A DNA stretch of 64,000 nt from CAVPTL01 sp963794415 (lineage in GTDB: Bacteria > Actinomycetota > Thermoleophilia > Gaiellales > JAICJC01). Position 1 is the stretch's first letter, and every line of letters begins with the position of its first letter. The notes under the pieces are model-generated. The model searched no databases. It was not told the DNA's origin and saw only the letters and a program-made list of their open reading frames with translations. The translations under genes were made by a program, and so were the position numbers. The DNA is taken from assembly GCA_963794415.1 (NCBI GenBank), contig CAWCDI010000001.1, positions 372,001-436,000 on the forward strand, read 5' to 3'. Shown here piece after piece: positions 42,602-50,825 of this stretch.

Positions 42602-43799
42602 TGCGCAGCCAGAGCGACGCGTGGCGTGGCTGCACTGCCGTCTGCACCAGGTCGAGCACCTCGGCGTTCAGGGCGGTGAGGTCGATCTGGTCGCGCAGCC
42701 GGCCGTTGAACGCCAGCAGCAGGTGTTCGGCGTCGTACTTCGCGCGGTAGAACCGCCGGTCGACCACGTGCTGGATCCGCCGTCTGAGCGGCTGGAAGGC
42801 CAGCGCGACTGCCAGCGTCGAGACCGTCACCGCAAACGCGCTCGACTGTCCTGTGAGCGCCTGGAGCGCGCGGCCGATGAGGAAGATGCCGCCCAGGTAG
42901 AGCGCCGCGAGCATGCCCACCAGCACGGCGTAGACCAGCGTGCGGCGGATGATGGTGTCGATCTCGTAGAGCCGGTAGCGCAGGATGCCAACCGCGAGGG
43001 CGATCGGAAGCGCCGTGAGGCCGACCTCGGTGACGATCTGCAGCACGTGCTGCACCGTGCCGGCAGGCAGCGTGTCGAAGGCGAGGAACTGCGCGAGCGC
43101 CGAGAGGGCGGTGACGGTGGCGCCGCCCATCAGCCACTTGAGCTGCTGGCGCCGCTCGCCGGCGGCCTCGCGCCACGCGATCACCTGCCGCGCGATGAAG
43201 AGCGCCCAGAACACCGGCAGCGTGACCGCGGCGATCGTGCCCGCGGTCGAGATCCAGCCCGAGATGCCGCCCACATCGACGTTCCCCAGCGACTGGCCCG
43301 TCACGTCGCTCACGCGCACCGGCCGCTCGACCACGGCGAGCTCCTGCACGTAGACCGACGCGAGCGTGAGCCCTACTGCGACCAGGTAGGCCTCGAGCAG
43401 GCGGCGCCACCGTGCCGAGGGGAGCTTTCCGTCGGGGAAGAGCAGGATGAGGAGCGGAAACAGCATGAACGCCAGGATCCACGAGGTGTCGGCCAGGAAC
43501 ACGGCCCCTTGCCCCAACACGAGCCGGCCGTGGTCGAGGTGGTTTGCGAGCACCGAGTAGAGTCCCGCGTCGCCCTCGAGCACCAGCACGAGCGCGAGGC
43601 AGATCGCGATCCAGCCCATGGGGTTTCGCGGCCGGTGGTGGGCAATCACCACGCCGACGACGAGCACGGCGATGTCGAGGATCAGCGCCCCGCCGGCAAA
43701 GAGGTGGAAGTCGCTCGTGGCAAACGCGAGCGGGAGCGTGCAGAGCGCGAGCAGGAGCACGAGGCCACCGACCACAGCAGCATGGAGCCGTACGGGCAT
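42591..43799 (-). CDS. Sensor-kinase-like membrane protein without kinase domain, 402 aa
   Basis: About ten TM helices, from LHAAVVGGLVLLLALCTLPL through FLADTSWILAFMLFPLLILL to AALYLGGIFLIGRAL. The part after TM8, ILRYRLYEIDTIIRRTLVYA, and the tail AVALAFQPLRRRIQHVVDRR with FYRAKYDAEHLLLAFNGRLR are typical of the N-terminal sensor part of many actinobacterial histidine kinases. Here the protein stops after a further 50 residues with no HisKA or ATPase domain, and no kinase gene adjoins. It may be a partner or inhibitor of a separate kinase, or a degenerated one. The stop codon lies within the palindrome 42562-42601. Confidence 0.82.
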   Translation of the reverse strand: MPVRLHAAVVGGLVLLLALCTLPLAFATSDFHLFAGGALILDIAVLVVGVVIAHHRPRNPMGWIAICLALVLVLEGDAGLYSVLANHLDHGRLVLGQGAVFLADTSWILAFMLFPLLILLFPDGKLPSARWRRLLEAYLVAVGLTLASVYVQELAVVERPVRVSDVTGQSLGNVDVGGISGWISTAGTIAAVTLPVFWALFIARQVIAWREAAGERRQQLKWLMGGATVTALSALAQFLAFDTLPAGTVQHVLQIVTEVGLTALPIALAVGILRYRLYEIDTIIRRTLVYAVLVGMLAALYLGGIFLIGRALQALTGQSSAFAVTVSTLAVALAFQPLRRRIQHVVDRRFYRAKYDAEHLLLAFNGRLRDQIDLTALNAEVLDLVQTAVQPRHASLWLRRRE

Positions 43800-43840
43800 G
43801 GCCTCAATCTAGGCGCTGGACCGTCCCGGAAACGTCACGG

Positions 43841-44629
43841 TCACTGCGCCACGAACCCGCCGTCCACCACCAGCGACGTGCCGGTGATGTACTCGGCGTC
43901 GTCGGAGAGCAGGAACGCGACCGACGGCGACACGTCCTCGGCGATGCCCTGGCGGCCCAGCGGGATGGCCTGCTTCACCAGCTCGTCCACCTGCTCGAGG
44001 GTCATGCCGCTCTCGTCGAAGATCGGGTCGTTGAAGCCGGTGTCGATCCAGCCCGGGCAGACGCAGTTCACGCGGATGCCGTCCTTGGCGAAGTCGATCG
44101 CCATCTGGCGGGTGAGCTGCAGCACCGCGCCCTTGGTGGAGTCATAGGCGACGCAGTTCTCCTCGCCCACGAGCGAGGCCGTCGAGCCGGTGTTCACGAT
44201 GGCGCCGCCGCCCTGCCGCTGCATGTGAGGAATCACCGCGCGCGACACGAGGAGCACGCCGCGCACGTTCACGGCGAAGTGCAGATCCCAGTCCTCGAGC
44301 TTCTGCGTGAGCGCGGTTCCCGGGATCAGCACGCCCGCGTTGTTGTGCAGCAGGTCGATGCGCCCGAACCGCTCGACGACGGCCGCGACCATCTCGTTGA
44401 CGCTCTGCTCGTCGCGCACGTCGCACTCCACCGCGAGCCCCTCGAGGCCCTCGGCCGCGAGCAGCGCGACGGTCTCCTTCGCCGGCTCGAGCCGCATGTC
44501 TGCGACGGCCACCGAGGCACCCTCACGGGCCAGCCGAAGCGCGCTCTGGCGGCCGATCGAACCGCCTGCGCCGGTCACGAGTGCGATCCGGCCGACGAGC
44601 CGCCTGGGGAATCCTTCACTCACGCTCAT
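43841..44629 (-). CDS. Short-chain dehydrogenase/reductase, 262 aa
   Basis: Classical SDR: IALVTGAGGSIGRQSALRLA (TGxxxGIG variant), VAVADMRLEPAKE (acidic residue after strand 2, which suggests NAD), LLHNNAGVLIPGT, IVNTGSTASLVG (catalytic serine), YDSTKGAVLQLTRQM (YxxxK) and NCVCPGWIDTGFND. The closing GTSLVVDGGFVAQ is typical of the FabG/glucose dehydrogenase group. Substrate unknown. ATG 44629 has a GGAGG site upstream. Divergent from the MFS exporter gene, 78 bases apart. Confidence 0.93.
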   Translation of the reverse strand: MSVSEGFPRRLVGRIALVTGAGGSIGRQSALRLAREGASVAVADMRLEPAKETVALLAAEGLEGLAVECDVRDEQSVNEMVAAVVERFGRIDLLHNNAGVLIPGTALTQKLEDWDLHFAVNVRGVLLVSRAVIPHMQRQGGGAIVNTGSTASLVGEENCVAYDSTKGAVLQLTRQMAIDFAKDGIRVNCVCPGWIDTGFNDPIFDESGMTLEQVDELVKQAIPLGRQGIAEDVSPSVAFLLSDDAEYITGTSLVVDGGFVAQ

Positions 44630-44707
44630 CGAGCACCTCCGTCGGGTGGGGTTCCGGCCCGTCACCACGGGCCTGCTCCACGATCTCACACGCGGTATCG
44701 TCACGCG

Positions 44708-46333
44708 ATGGCTGGGGCAGGGGAGACGCACAACAGAAAGCTCTGGGTGCTCGTCGCGATGACGCTTGCCAACGCGATGATCCTGGTGGATCAGACCGCG
44801 ATCCCGCTGGCGCTCCCCGACATCATCCAGACGTTCCACGTCTCGACCAATGCGGCCCAGTGGGTGATCAACGCGAGCCTCCTGCCGCTCGCAGGCCTGC
44901 TGGTGCTCGGCGGCCGGCTCGGCGACGTGCTGGGCCGTCGCAAGGTGTTCCTCACCGGCGCGGTGATGTTCGGCGGGGCCTCGGCGGTGGGCGGCCTTGC
45001 TCCCGCCTACGCGATCCTGATCGCCGCGCGCGTCGTCCAGGGCACCGGCGGGGCGCTGATGCTGCCCGCCACGGTCGCGATCCTGAGCGCCGCCTACAAG
45101 CCGTCGGAGCGAGGCAAGGCGCTTGGCACCATGGGTGGCACCGCCGCTGTCGCCGGCGTGCTCGGGCCCACCATCGGCGGCGTCCTCACGTCGGTGTTCA
45201 GCTGGCGGGCCGTGCTCCTCGTGTGCGTGCCGCTCCTGCTCACCACCGTCTATCTGACGCTTCGCTTCGTGCCGGAGGAGGCCGCCGTCGGGACGTTTGC
45301 CGACGTGGATGTGGCGGGCGCCGTGCTGCTCTGCATCGCGCTGGTGGCCCTCGTGTTCGGGCTCTCCCAGACCCAGAGCTGGGGCGTCGGCTCGCTCAAG
45401 GTATGGGCGCTGGTCGGCCTCGCGGTGCTTGCCTTCGCGCTCTTCGTCATCCGCGAGCGCACCGCGAGCAATCCGCTGATGGACTTCGGCCTCCTTCGCC
45501 GGCATCCCAACTACCTCGGTGCGAGCATCAGCCAGGGGCTTGCAGGCATGGCGGAGATGGGGCTCGGCGTGCTGCTGCCGCTCGTCCTGATCCTCAACCT
45601 CGGGATGGCCCCGGCGAAGGCCGGCCTCGCGCTGATCCCCACCACCGTGCCGATGGTGCTGGTCGCGCCGCTCGTCGGGCGCTGGTACGACCGGGCCGGC
45701 GGGCGCCCGCCGCTGATCGTCGGGTTTGCAACGCTCGCGCTCTCAGGGCTGCTGCTTGCCATCGGCGTGAACCAGAACGGGTACCTGCCGCTGCTTCCCG
45801 GGCTGGTCGTCTTCGGCATCGGCCTTGCGATCGTGCTCACGGTGAACGATCCCGTCACGCTCGACACCATCGATGCCGGCGACCACGGCCAGGCATCCGG
45901 TGTCTCGGCAACGGCGGAGCAGGGGGGAGGCGCAATCGGGATTGCCCTGCTCTACGCCGTCTTCCACTACACGTACATCGACCGGCTCGCCGACAGGATC
46001 CACCAGGACCCGAGCCTGGCCGAACTCACGGCCGCGTCGTCACACGCCCTCAAGTCGGCCATCATCGCCGCCGAGGCGACCGGCCTCGACCCGGCCTCGT
46101 TTCCGAGCGCGCTGCGCCAGTATCTGAAGGTCGCCCGCGACGCATCCGACTGGGGAAACACGGTCGCGTTCCTGCTCGTGGCGGCCTTCGGGATCGTCGG
46201 CCTCGTCACCTCGGCGATGCTCGTGCGCAAGGCCGGTGCACAGCCCGAGGGGGTGCCCGGCGTGACCATGCGAGCCGACCGCGACCACCGCCGCCAGGTG
46301 CCTGCCCCCGACAACACTGAAGCGTTTACTTGA
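44708..46333 (+). CDS. MFS transporter, DHA2 (14-TM) drug-exporter family, 541 aa
   Basis: Long MFS protein of the DHA2 type. Motif C-like start TLANAMILVDQTAIPLALPD, motif A LGGRLGDVLGRRKVFLTGAV, RVVQGTGGALMLPATVAILS and GPTIGGVLTSVFSWRAVLLV. The remaining helices include VLLCIALVALVFGLSQ and the extra pair FALFVIRERTASNPLMDFGL. It should be a proton-coupled exporter in the inner membrane. The last 25 residues are hydrophilic. ATG 44708 (MAGAGETHNRKLW) is chosen; the frame is open far upstream, antisense to the SDR gene. An ArsR-type regulator follows after 31 bases. Confidence 0.92.
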   Translation: MAGAGETHNRKLWVLVAMTLANAMILVDQTAIPLALPDIIQTFHVSTNAAQWVINASLLPLAGLLVLGGRLGDVLGRRKVFLTGAVMFGGASAVGGLAPAYAILIAARVVQGTGGALMLPATVAILSAAYKPSERGKALGTMGGTAAVAGVLGPTIGGVLTSVFSWRAVLLVCVPLLLTTVYLTLRFVPEEAAVGTFADVDVAGAVLLCIALVALVFGLSQTQSWGVGSLKVWALVGLAVLAFALFVIRERTASNPLMDFGLLRRHPNYLGASISQGLAGMAEMGLGVLLPLVLILNLGMAPAKAGLALIPTTVPMVLVAPLVGRWYDRAGGRPPLIVGFATLALSGLLLAIGVNQNGYLPLLPGLVVFGIGLAIVLTVNDPVTLDTIDAGDHGQASGVSATAEQGGGAIGIALLYAVFHYTYIDRLADRIHQDPSLAELTAASSHALKSAIIAAEATGLDPASFPSALRQYLKVARDASDWGNTVAFLLVAAFGIVGLVTSAMLVRKAGAQPEGVPGVTMRADRDHRRQVPAPDNTEAFT

Positions 46334-46364
46334 CTTTTGGCGCGGGGCGAGGCAGAGTGCAGGC

Positions 46365-46706
46365 ATGTTTGCCCAGGACATCGACCTCATCCTCCACGCG
46401 CTGGCCGATCCCACCCGCCGCCGGCTCGTGGAGCAGCTGGGAAACGGGCCGGCCAGCGTCACCGCGCTCGCCGAGCCACAGCCCATGTCGCTGCCGGCCG
46501 TGGTGCAGCACCTGAAGGTGCTCGAGAGCTCCGGCCTGGTGACCTCGCAGAAGGTGGGGCGCGTGCGCACCTGCCGGCTCGAGATGGGCCAGCTCGACAC
46601 CGTGCAGGGCTGGATGGACGCTCGCCGCAAGGTGTGGGAGCGCCGGCTCGACAAGCTGGGCGAATACCTCGCCGCCGAAGACCCGAGAACGCAGGAGCCC
46701 GCATGA
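46365..46706 (+). CDS. ArsR-family transcriptional regulator, 113 aa
   Basis: Small winged-helix repressor: LILHALADPTRRRLVEQLGN, LPAVVQHLKVLESSGLVTSQ and KVGRVRTCRLEMGQLDTVQG. No metal-binding cysteine set (CxC) is present at helix 3, so it is not a metal sensor of the ArsR/SmtB kind. It belongs to the group that sits upstream of SRPBCC/AHSA1 proteins. Its stop overlaps the ATG of that gene (ATGA), so the two work as a coupled unit. Confidence 0.93.
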   Translation: MFAQDIDLILHALADPTRRRLVEQLGNGPASVTALAEPQPMSLPAVVQHLKVLESSGLVTSQKVGRVRTCRLEMGQLDTVQGWMDARRKVWERRLDKLGEYLAAEDPRTQEPA

Positions 46707-47173
46707 CCGCCCGATCAGTCGTCCACGACTCGTTCACCCTCACCCGCACGTACCCGGCCGCACCGGAGCGCGTCTTCGCGGTCTGGGCATCGGAGTCAGC
46801 CAAGGCGGTGTGGTTTGCCCAGGGGGACGGGCCGCAGGAGAGCATCACCGCGTACGAGCTGGACTTCCGGGTGGGTGGCCGCGAGTGGTTCGAGGGCACG
46901 ACGCCCGACGGCAGGGAGTTCTTCTACTCCGCGATTCACCAGGACATCGTCGATGGTGAGCGGATCGTCGCAAGCTACGAGGTGCTCATCGACAGGCGGC
47001 GCATCTCCGTGTCGCTGATGACCGTCGAGATCACCGGTGTCGCGGACGGCACGGAGGTGAGAGTGTCCGAGCAGGGCGCCTATCTGGACGGGCTCGACGA
47101 CAACGAGAGCCGGATCGTGGGCGTCGAGGGAAACCTCGACGAGCTCGGCAAGTACCTGGCCGCCGCCGGCTGA
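46703..47173 (+). CDS. SRPBCC (AHSA1-like) protein, 156 aa
   Basis: Helix-grip fold protein of the AHSA1/START-like group: FTLTRTYPAAPERVFAVWAS, WFAQGDGPQESITAYELDFR, VGGREWFEGTTPDGREFFYS and the strand pair VASYEVLIDRRRISVSLMTV. It binds hydrophobic ligands in related structures; its ligand is unknown. It is translationally coupled to the ArsR repressor, a widespread two-gene unit in actinobacteria. Its stop (TGA at 47171-47173) touches the convergent gene directly. Confidence 0.92.
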   Translation: MTARSVVHDSFTLTRTYPAAPERVFAVWASESAKAVWFAQGDGPQESITAYELDFRVGGREWFEGTTPDGREFFYSAIHQDIVDGERIVASYEVLIDRRRISVSLMTVEITGVADGTEVRVSEQGAYLDGLDDNESRIVGVEGNLDELGKYLAAAG

Positions 47174-49072
47174 CTAGGCGGTGCCCGGCAGCTCGGCCGG
47201 CAGCACGCCGCCGGTCTCGTGCACGGGCGCGCGCTGGGCGTCGTTCACGCGCGTGTCGTGGTAGAGGTAGGCACGCATCGCCGCGCCGAACGGAAGCACG
47301 CAGAGAAACGCGAGCGTCCCGACGAAGTTCGCGATCTCGAAGCTCACGCCGAGGGCGAAGATGATCAGCGCACCGACGAACGGCCCCAGGAACTCGGGCA
47401 CCACGGAGCCGAGCAGCACGATGATCGCCGTCTTGATCCACGTGCCCTTCACGAGGCGCGCGCTTCGCCTGAACGATGCCCGCACGCCGGCCCCTTCCAG
47501 CGCGATCGCCTGCTGGGCAAGCGCCCAGCGCACGCCGAGCCAGACCGCGATCGGGATGCCCACCAGGGTGATCCCGAGCACCACCACGATCACGGCATAG
47601 AGCAGCCACGCGCGGATCGCCGTCCACGCCACCGGCCGGAGGTCGCCGAGGAGCTCGCGAAGCGTGGCTGTCCGCCCGTCATCGATCCGCCGCATGGCGA
47701 GCGCCACCACGGCCTGGATCAGGCAGAGGGCGAGCACATCGAGCACCACTCCCAGCACCGCGGCGATCACGCCCACCGTCTGGAGCGCGGCGCCGGCCGA
47801 CTCACGGCTCAGGATGACGCTCGAGAGGGTGATGAGGACGGGTATCGGCACCAGGAGCGCGGTGATCTTCACGAAGACCCACGGCGTGCGGCCGTAGATG
47901 CGCCCGCTCGCGGCGAGGATCTGCCCGAAGCTCCTGCGGCGGGCCAGGTGGAGCGGGGCGGACGGCTGCCACGTCGTACGCGACAGGAGCCACAGGATGA
48001 GGGTGACGAGCGCGGAGAGCGCGAAGAGCACCACGTCCTCGCTCTGCTCCCACCACGTGAACGCCTTCGACGAGGTGCCGACGATGGTGCAGAAGAACGT
48101 CGCCGGGTCGTTTCCGAGCCGCACCGCGCTCGTGGGGATCTTGACGCTCGAGGAGCGCCAGTGCTCCGACCAGCTGATGGGCTGCGTCCACTGGAACTTG
48201 TCGTTGGGGCCGGTCGGCCCGTTGAACACCCACGACTGCTTCTCGCCCCACGATCCCCGAAATCCCAGCCACGGGTAGAGCGGCAGGTACTGGGCGGGAT
48301 CGGGCGGGACGTAGGCCACCACCGGTGCGATGCGGCGGTGCGGCGCGCGGGTGTTGTCGCAGCCGACGCCCTGCTGGGCGGTGCGCCCCAGCCAGAGGGC
48401 GGCCGAGAAGTAGTTGCCGTGCGATCCCTCGGCCGGGTACACCACCGGGTGGGTGCCGTCCACCAGCTCGAGCTTCGCGTCGCCCCACGTCGCCTTCTCG
48501 GCGCCCTCGTGCTGGCTATAGCCGATCGTGGCAGGGGTGCGGGTGAGCGCCTGGGCCGGCGTGGCCGCGTCGAAGTTGAGCTGGATCATCTCCCAGTCGC
48601 CCTCGTGCTTGTTGTTGAAGTCGTTGTAGGCGTAGAAGAACCAGTACTGCAGCGCGAGCTGCCCGGGCCGGTCTGCCTGCGACGTGATGTGGGCGTAGGT
48701 CATCGATGGGGTCGTGCCCATCGCCCGCTCGCTGAACTTCTCATACGAGCAGCCGGGATCCAGCGCGTCTCCGGGGAAGTCGAGGTGATCGCCGATCGCC
48801 GCGCGGGCCAGATCCTGGGCGGTGGGGGCGATCTTCACGACGGTGGTCGTGTCCCACGGCCCGCGCAGCACCACCTCGCGGTTTCCGAGGATCCGGTTGA
48901 TGTCCATGGGCTCGTAGGGCTCGCCGCCCCCGCACGCCCTGGTCTGGGCCACCAGCTGGAGCACGGGCGAGTACTTCTGGGCAAGCTGGGAGCCCGCGTC
49001 GGCGAACGCGGGCGAGGCGCCGAGGAGCGCCGCGAGCGCAAGGGCGCCCGCCAGTATGAGCCGCAGCCTCAA
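47174..49072 (-). CDS. Vps62-like secreted domain fused to a multi-TM domain, 632 aa
   Basis: The signal peptide (LILAGALALAALLGASPAFA) is followed by an outer domain resembling the Vps62 family: QKYSPVLQLVAQTRACGGGE, LQYWFFYAYNDFNNKHEGDW, EMIQLNF and GYSQHEGAEKATWG, with VVYPAEGSHGNYFSAALWLG. The C-terminal half has TM helices from VLFALSALVTLILWLLSRTT through ALLVPIPVLITLSSVIL to LGPFVGALIIFALGVSFEIA, similar to DUF975/glycerophosphodiester-membrane-type regions. TTG 49072 is taken as start; it overlaps the stop TGA of the upstream gene and gives a clean signal peptide. The two genes form an operon. Confidence 0.8.
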   Translation of the reverse strand: MRLRLILAGALALAALLGASPAFADAGSQLAQKYSPVLQLVAQTRACGGGEPYEPMDINRILGNREVVLRGPWDTTTVVKIAPTAQDLARAAIGDHLDFPGDALDPGCSYEKFSERAMGTTPSMTYAHITSQADRPGQLALQYWFFYAYNDFNNKHEGDWEMIQLNFDAATPAQALTRTPATIGYSQHEGAEKATWGDAKLELVDGTHPVVYPAEGSHGNYFSAALWLGRTAQQGVGCDNTRAPHRRIAPVVAYVPPDPAQYLPLYPWLGFRGSWGEKQSWVFNGPTGPNDKFQWTQPISWSEHWRSSSVKIPTSAVRLGNDPATFFCTIVGTSSKAFTWWEQSEDVVLFALSALVTLILWLLSRTTWQPSAPLHLARRRSFGQILAASGRIYGRTPWVFVKITALLVPIPVLITLSSVILSRESAGAALQTVGVIAAVLGVVLDVLALCLIQAVVALAMRRIDDGRTATLRELLGDLRPVAWTAIRAWLLYAVIVVVLGITLVGIPIAVWLGVRWALAQQAIALEGAGVRASFRRSARLVKGTWIKTAIIVLLGSVVPEFLGPFVGALIIFALGVSFEIANFVGTLAFLCVLPFGAAMRAYLYHDTRVNDAQRAPVHETGGVLPAELPGTA

Positions 49073-49845
49073 CGCGGCTCGTCGGGAGGCTCGCCCGGGA
49101 TGTTCAGGTGGGGCGCACCGCCGACCATGTCGAGCATCCTCAGGCGGCGCGGCTCCCACCGGTCGTGGCGGCTCTGCGCCCGCGAGACCGCCCGATCGTG
49201 CTTCCTGGCGGCGCGCTTGCCGCGCTCGGGGTCGTAGAACCGCTGCGCCCACCACGACCCCGGCTTTGCGAGCCGCACGGCGCCGACGATCCCCACGATG
49301 AAGATCAGGATACCGATCACCGACATCTTGAGCTTGCCCTTGAGCAGCGCGATCACCGAGAAGACCGCGGTCACCGCGATGCTCACCGCGATGGCGAGCG
49401 ATCCGTCCCCGTCGTCGCGAAACGACACCGACGTGAAGAGCAGGATCGCGGTGACCATGGTGACGAAGATGACCGCGTCGGTCGAGCTTCGGCCCTCCGG
49501 CGTCCAGTAGACGTCCTCGATGTGGAACACCATCGCGAACTCATCGAGCGTCAGCGCCATGCCGGCGCCGAACGCGATCGCAAGGAGGGCGCGGCCCACC
49601 TCGTCGGGCGTGAACGCGAAGTCGATGATGCCGACCGCCACCATGATCAGCACCCCGGGAACGACGTGGTGCATGTGCACGCCGCCCACGTTCGCGCTGC
49701 CCCAGCCCCTGACGCGGGCGATGCGGGTGTAGGCGCGCGTCAGCACGAACGTGATCAGAAACCCCAGCATGAGCAGCAGGAGGGGCTCCTTACCGTCGTG
49801 ATAGATCGCGCTCGTGTACCCGGGGATGAACCGGAACAGATCCAC
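49069..49845 (-). CDS. Integral membrane protein, 258 aa
   Basis: Six hydrophobic segments: LLLLMLGFLITFVLTRAYTR, VVPGVLIMVAVGIIDFAFTP, ALLAIAFGAGMALTLDEFAM, FVTMVTAILLFTSVSFRDDG, LAIAVSIAVTAVFSVIALLK and MSVIGILIFIVGIVGAVRLA. The loop GSANVGGVHMHHVVPGV and the central EFAMVFHIEDVYWTPEGRSS are conserved in a family of unannotated actinobacterial proteins. The C-terminal 50 residues are basic and cytoplasmic. Function unknown. It overlaps the TTG start of the Vps62-like gene. Confidence 0.82.
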   Translation of the reverse strand: MDLFRFIPGYTSAIYHDGKEPLLLLMLGFLITFVLTRAYTRIARVRGWGSANVGGVHMHHVVPGVLIMVAVGIIDFAFTPDEVGRALLAIAFGAGMALTLDEFAMVFHIEDVYWTPEGRSSTDAVIFVTMVTAILLFTSVSFRDDGDGSLAIAVSIAVTAVFSVIALLKGKLKMSVIGILIFIVGIVGAVRLAKPGSWWAQRFYDPERGKRAARKHDRAVSRAQSRHDRWEPRRLRMLDMVGGAPHLNIPGEPPDEPR

Positions 49846-49899
49846 CCGGCCATGCTACAGGCCGCCGGATGGCCTGTCAGCGTGCGTTAGGCTGCGCCG

Positions 49900-50796
49900 A
49901 TGCCACGTCCACTGCGCGTCGGGGTGCAGCTCCCCGAGACCGAACGGCGGGTCGATTGGCCCGAGATGGTGCGCATGGCGCAGGCCGCAGAGGCTGTCGG
50001 CTTCGACTCGATCTGGCTCGGCGATCATCTGCTCTACCGCGGCGACGGCGGCGAGGAGCGCGGCCCGTGGGAGGTCTGGACGATGCTGGCGGGGCTCGCC
50101 GCGGTGACCCAGCGCGTCGACCTCGGCCCGCTGGTTGCCTGCACGGCGTTTCACCCGCCGGGGCTGATAGCGAAGATGGCGGCGGCGATCGACGAGGTTG
50201 CCGGCGGCCGGTTCGTGCTGGGGCTCGGCGCCGGCTGGAACGAGGCGGAGTTTCGCGCGTTCGGGCTGCCGTTCGACCACCTCGTGAGCAGGTTCGAGGA
50301 GGCGTTCACCATCATCCGACACCTCCTCGCCGGCGAGCGCGTGACGCTCGAGGGGCGCTACCTACAGGCCGACGATCTGGTGCTGATGCCGCCGCCCGAG
50401 CGGGCGACCCGCCTGATGGTGGGCTCCACGGGCCCGCGCATGCTGCGCGCGACGCTGCCGTACGTCGATTCCTGGAACACGTGGTTCGACCGCTTCGACA
50501 ACGATCCGTCGCGGTTCGCGGCGCTGCGGGCGGGCGTGCTCGAGGAGGCGGCAGCCGTCGGCCGCGACCCGCAGACCATCGAGAGCAGCGCGTGCCTCTT
50601 CGTCACGCTCGACCCGCAGGCGGACGAGCGCGGGGAGGTGCCCATCGAGCCGATCGGGCCGGGCATGGAGCGCATCGCCGAGGCGCTCTCGCAGCTCGCG
50701 GCCGGCGGAGCCGACGAGGCGATCCTGGTGGTGAGCCCCATCACCGAGGCCTCCATCACCGCGCTCGGCGAGGCGCTTGCGATACTGGATGGTTGA
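49900..50796 (+). CDS. LLM-class (luciferase-like) flavin-dependent oxidoreductase, 298 aa
   Basis: Bacterial luciferase-like TIM barrel: RVGVQLPETERRVDWPEMVR, AVGFDSIWLGDHLLYRGDGG, FHPPGLIAKMAAAIDEVAGG, FVLGLGAGWNEAEFRAFGLP and MVGSTGPRMLRATLPYVDSW. Relatives in actinobacteria use F420 or FMN; this one could be either. Substrate unknown. Length typical. Divergent from the membrane-protein operon (54 bases) and followed after 29 bases by the PepF gene, so the two may be co-transcribed. Confidence 0.9.
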   Translation: MPRPLRVGVQLPETERRVDWPEMVRMAQAAEAVGFDSIWLGDHLLYRGDGGEERGPWEVWTMLAGLAAVTQRVDLGPLVACTAFHPPGLIAKMAAAIDEVAGGRFVLGLGAGWNEAEFRAFGLPFDHLVSRFEEAFTIIRHLLAGERVTLEGRYLQADDLVLMPPPERATRLMVGSTGPRMLRATLPYVDSWNTWFDRFDNDPSRFAALRAGVLEEAAAVGRDPQTIESSACLFVTLDPQADERGEVPIEPIGPGMERIAEALSQLAAGGADEAILVVSPITEASITALGEALAILDG

Positions 50797-50825
50797 TCGC
50801 GGGGCGGCTGGGTAGGCTTCCTGCC

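Noticed and set aside
44307..46320. Long plus-strand frames overlapping the SDR and MFS genes
   Set aside because: Out-of-frame copies of the MFS gene or antisense to the SDR; both real genes have full motif sets.
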